Shown here: piece by piece, positions 61,721 to 64,000 of the stretch | How positions within the stretch are numbered: position 1 is the first letter of the stretch | Layout of the letters: the number at the start of each line of letters is the position of its first letter | From: Vagococcus salmoninarum | GTDB taxonomy: Bacteria; Bacillota; Bacilli; Lactobacillales; Vagococcaceae | Assembly: GCF_003987495.1 (NCBI RefSeq) | Contig: NZ_NGJU01000006.1 | Location: 62,001 to 126,000 of the forward strand | Direction of reading: 5' to 3' | DNA: 64,000 bases | Position numbers and translations under genes: made by a program | The notes under the pieces: model-generated | Databases searched by the model: none | Told to the model about the DNA's origin: nothing | Seen by the model: only the letters and a program-made list of their open reading frames with translations

Positions 61721-62834
61721 AATGATTAAGCCGGGACAAACGATTGGCATTATTGGTGGCGGTCAACTAGGTCGAATGTTAACTTTTTCAGCTAAAGAGA
61801 TGGGCTATTTTGTCGGTGTCCTTGATCCTCAAGCCGATTGTCCCGGCGGGCAAGTTGCTGATTGGCAAATCTTGGCTGATTATGATGACCCTCAAGGCTT
61901 GGCAGAGATGGCCCGTCGTTGTGATGTCTTAACTTATGAATTTGAAAATGTTGATAGCCAAGGCTTAGCCCAAGTCGCCCAAGAAGTCTTAATGCCTCAA
62001 GGAATTCAATTATTAGAAATAACTCAAAATCGCCAAAAAGAAAAAGCTTTTCTAACTGAAAATAAATTGCCTGTAGTTGATTACCGTTTAGTCTCAAGTG
62101 TTCCAGAATGTCAGACAGCTTTAACAGAGATTGGCTATCCCGCTGTTTTAAAAACGCTGGAAGGGGGATATGATGGCCACGGTCAGCTAGTAATTCAAGG
62201 CGGCTTTCCTGAAAGAGAAATTGCGGAACTAGTCGCTGTCGGTCCATGTTTGTTAGAAAGTTGGTTTCCCTTTGAAAAAGAGGTATCAATCATGGTGGCC
62301 CGCAACCACAGAGGGGAAATTGCCCTCTTGCCTGTGGCTGAAAACCAGCATGTCCAAAATATCCTTCATCAAAGTCTCGTCCCAGCCAGTATATCTAGTG
62401 AGATAACTATGGAAATTCAAGAGTTAGCAAAGGTTTTAGCGGAAAAAATTCAACTAGAGGGGATTCTTGGAATTGAATTTTTCTTAGGCAAAGATGGTCG
62501 CCTTGTTATTAACGAAATGGCCCCTCGCCCCCATAATTCAGGCCATTTTTCAATCGAAGCCTGTGATTTTTCCCAGTTTGACTTACATATTTTAGCGATT
62601 TGTAATCGCCCCTTACCGGAAGTTAACTTACTAAGCTCAGCAGTGATGGTTAACATTTTAGGTCAGCATGTGACTGCCTTAGAAGAAGCCTTAATTAACC
62701 AACCGACTTGGCACGTTCACATGTATGGTAAAAGGGAAAATAAAGACCAACGGAAAGTCGGTCATGTGACTATTTTAACGACAAATCTGGCAGAAAAACA
62801 AACAGAAATCGCTAAATCCGCGATTTGGAAATGA
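61707..62834 (+). CDS. purK: 5-(carboxyamino)imidazole ribonucleotide synthase
   Basis: 375 residues from ATG 61707 (GGAGG 7-8 bases upstream within purE); earlier in-frame starts are less likely. ATP-grasp enzyme: [13 protein letters not shown] (N-terminal phosphate loop), [30 protein letters not shown], and [13 protein letters not shown] with the metal ligands. It carboxylates AIR with bicarbonate and ATP to give N5-CAIR for PurE. A terminator follows. Confidence 0.97.
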   Translation: MTCLEMIKPGQTIGIIGGGQLGRMLTFSAKEMGYFVGVLDPQADCPGGQVADWQILADYDDPQGLAEMARRCDVLTYEFENVDSQGLAQVAQEVLMPQGIQLLEITQNRQKEKAFLTENKLPVVDYRLVSSVPECQTALTEIGYPAVLKTLEGGYDGHGQLVIQGGFPEREIAELVAVGPCLLESWFPFEKEVSIMVARNHRGEIALLPVAENQHVQNILHQSLVPASISSEITMEIQELAKVLAEKIQLEGILGIEFFLGKDGRLVINEMAPRPHNSGHFSIEACDFSQFDLHILAICNRPLPEVNLLSSAVMVNILGQHVTALEEALINQPTWHVHMYGKRENKDQRKVGHVTILTTNLAEKQTEIAKSAIWK

Positions 62835-62835
62835 A

Positions 62836-62884
62836 AGCAAAGTTAAGAAATTGGCTGTTATAATTTCTTAACTTGCTTTTTTTT
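62836..62884 (+). terminator. Terminator between purK and purC
   Basis: AGCAAAGTTAAGAAATT pairs with AATTTCTTAACTTGCT, followed by T8. Confidence 0.9.
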
Positions 62885-62905
62885 AGTTTATAAAGATGTA
62901 AAACA

Positions 62906-62998
62906 CGAACTATAATTAAATAAAACTAGTTAAGGTTAATGAATTCCTTTGACATGCCGAACTAACCTTGGTAAGATGAAAACAAGAGTAAGGCGAAC
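62906..62998 (+). promoter_or_regulatory. purC promoter with PurR-like CGAAC motifs
   Basis: TTGACA (62,949-62,954), 17 bases, TAAGAT (62,972-62,977). Three CGAAC cores surround it: ACACGAACTAT (62,906-62,910 core), GCCGAACTA (62,957-62,962, inside the spacer) and GGCGAACGT (62,994-62,998). They match the PurBox core AWWWCCGAACWWT of lactococci and streptococci to varying extent. Confidence 0.65.
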
Positions 62999-63051
62999 GT
63001 TTTTCGGTTATTCCTGAAAAGTGTTCCTGTATAAAAGGAGAGATGGGATTT

Positions 63052-63777
63052 TTGTTAAAAAAAGAGTTGGTTTATCAAGGAAAAGCGAAAGAGCTTTGTC
63101 GAACGACGGAGGAGAATGTTCTTCATGTGACTTATTTAGATCAAGCTACGGCCTTAAATGGTCAAAGAAAAGATCAAGTCGTTGGTAAAGGCCAATTGAA
63201 CAATGAAATTACTAGTTTGATTTTTACTTATTTACATCAGCAACAAGTTGACAATCATTTTATTCAGCAACTATCTTCCCGGGAACAGTTAGTCCGAGGA
63301 GTTGAGATGCTGCCTTTAGAAGTTGTGTTGCGAAATGTCGCCACTGGTAGTTTTGTTAAGAAGTTTGACGTTGTCGAAGGCACTCTTTTGCCAGTGCCGA
63401 TTATTGAGTTTTATTATAAAAACGACCTCTTAGATGACCCAATGATGAACGAGGGCCATATTTTAGCTTTAGGTTTAGCTACGGAGTCCCAAATTTCAGA
63501 ACTGTATCAACTAACATTACATTTAAATCAAGTGTTACAAGAGTTGTTTCAAAAAATCGGCGTAACTTTAGTTGATTTTAAAGTCGAGTACGGTGTGACT
63601 GAAAGGGGAGAGTTGCTACTAGCAGATGAAATTACTCCTGACACTTGCCGTCTTTGGGATATGAAAACAGGAACATCTTTAGACAAAGATGTCTATCGCA
63701 AAGGGACTGGTGATTTATTAACTGGTTATCAAGAAATTTTTCAACGTTTACAAAAAGTCATTACGGTAAAAAAATAA
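63052..63777 (+). CDS. purC: SAICAR synthetase
   Basis: About 241 residues. ELVYQGKAKEL is the usual opening, VEMLPLEVVLRNVATGSF the conserved signature, and LLADEITPDTCRLWD the ATP/aspartate site. It couples CAIR with aspartate. Start choice: ATG 63043 lies only 2 bases behind AGGAG (63,036-63,040), too close, whereas TTG 63052 has 11-base spacing; the latter is given here, but the ATG with AGGAGAG cannot be excluded. purS follows with its own ribosome site. Confidence 0.93.
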   Translation: MLKKELVYQGKAKELCRTTEENVLHVTYLDQATALNGQRKDQVVGKGQLNNEITSLIFTYLHQQQVDNHFIQQLSSREQLVRGVEMLPLEVVLRNVATGSFVKKFDVVEGTLLPVPIIEFYYKNDLLDDPMMNEGHILALGLATESQISELYQLTLHLNQVLQELFQKIGVTLVDFKVEYGVTERGELLLADEITPDTCRLWDMKTGTSLDKDVYRKGTGDLLTGYQEIFQRLQKVITVKK

Positions 63778-63802
63778 AAAAACTCATGGAGGTTAGTAAA
63801 AA

Positions 63803-64000
63803 ATGTACGAAGTGGAAGTGTTTGTGACTTATAAAGAATCAATTTTAGATCCCCAAGGTGAAGCGGTGAAGAAATCCATTCATCAATTAGAATACGAAGA
63901 AGTAACAGATGTTAGAATCGGTAAATATTTTGAGTTAAGCATTGCTAAATCTGCTCGTCCCGTAGCAGAAGTCGTGGAAGAACTTTGTCAAAAATTATTT
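63803..64000 (+). CDS. purS: Phosphoribosylformylglycinamidine synthase subunit PurS, N-terminal part
   Basis: 66 residues before the window ends. MYEVEVFVTYKESILDPQGE, VTDVRIGKYFEL and a C-terminal helix match PurS, the small subunit of the PurSQL FGAM synthase of Gram-positive bacteria. GGAGG precedes the ATG. It is expected to be followed by purQ and purL outside the window. Confidence 0.95.
   Translation, partial: MYEVEVFVTYKESILDPQGEAVKKSIHQLEYEEVTDVRIGKYFELSIAKSARPVAEVVEELCQKLF

Noticed and set aside
61792-62289. Minus-strand 165-codon frame within purK
   Set aside because: Shadow of purK; composition rich in His, Gln and Leu typical of an antisense frame.

Overview
The window reads as the chromosome of a low-GC Gram-positive coccus of the order Lactobacillales, most likely Enterococcaceae (Enterococcus or Vagococcus). 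The grounds are AT-rich codon use, strong GGAGG ribosome sites, GAAC-N4-GTTC SOS boxes, an rpoB starting at a TTG codon with an enterococcal-type N-terminus, and a cell-surface WxL locus (WxL proteins, DUF916/DUF3324 proteins, a small LPXTG protein). Family names were recognised by eye from the translated sequence; no database search was run.

Layout. (1) 1 to about 15,640 is the right part of a siphovirus prophage: the end of the major tail protein, a tail chaperone with a probable -1 frameshift extension, tape measure, distal tail protein, a tail-tip protein with two peptidoglycan-hydrolase domains, two baseplate-like proteins (one with a glycerophosphodiesterase domain), the lysis cassette, a further baseplate-like gene, a DUF6414-type accessory gene, and a minus-strand four-gene operon whose promoter carries a LexA-type SOS box. 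The left end and integrase lie outside the window. (2) 15,865-34,120 is mostly host backbone: pncB and nadE (NAD synthesis), an LTA-synthase-like enzyme, a P-type cation ATPase behind a yybP-ykoY (Mn2+) riboswitch with a terminator switch, rsuA, udk, an SOS-boxed dinB, a DoxX protein, small conserved genes, a Fur-boxed FecCD-type iron-siderophore ABC operon, a GNAT acetyltransferase and a DUF1054 gene.

(3) 34,121-45,440 is, I propose, a genomic island. The last 24 bases of the DUF1054 gene (34,097-34,120) recur exactly at 45,417-45,440. Between the copies lie an Rgg/PlcR-like regulator, a complete WxL surface locus (giant pectate-lyase-like/WxL protein, LPXTG protein, two WxL proteins, two DUF916/DUF3324 anchors, a membrane protein, an aberrant signal peptidase) and, at both ends of the locus, small proteins that look like serine recombinases that have lost their catalytic residues but kept the helix-turn-helix tail. 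This is the most interesting part of the window.

(4) 45,441-64,000 returns to backbone: an amidase, an amino-acid ABC binding protein and permease without an ATPase, a YtxK-like methyltransferase with ackA, a universal stress protein, a probable 6S RNA, rpoB-rpoC, a fossil of a group IIC intron directly behind the rpoC terminator next to a fragment of a DeoR-family regulator, and the start of the purine operon (purE, purK, then purC and purS from their own promoter with PurR-like CGAAC motifs).
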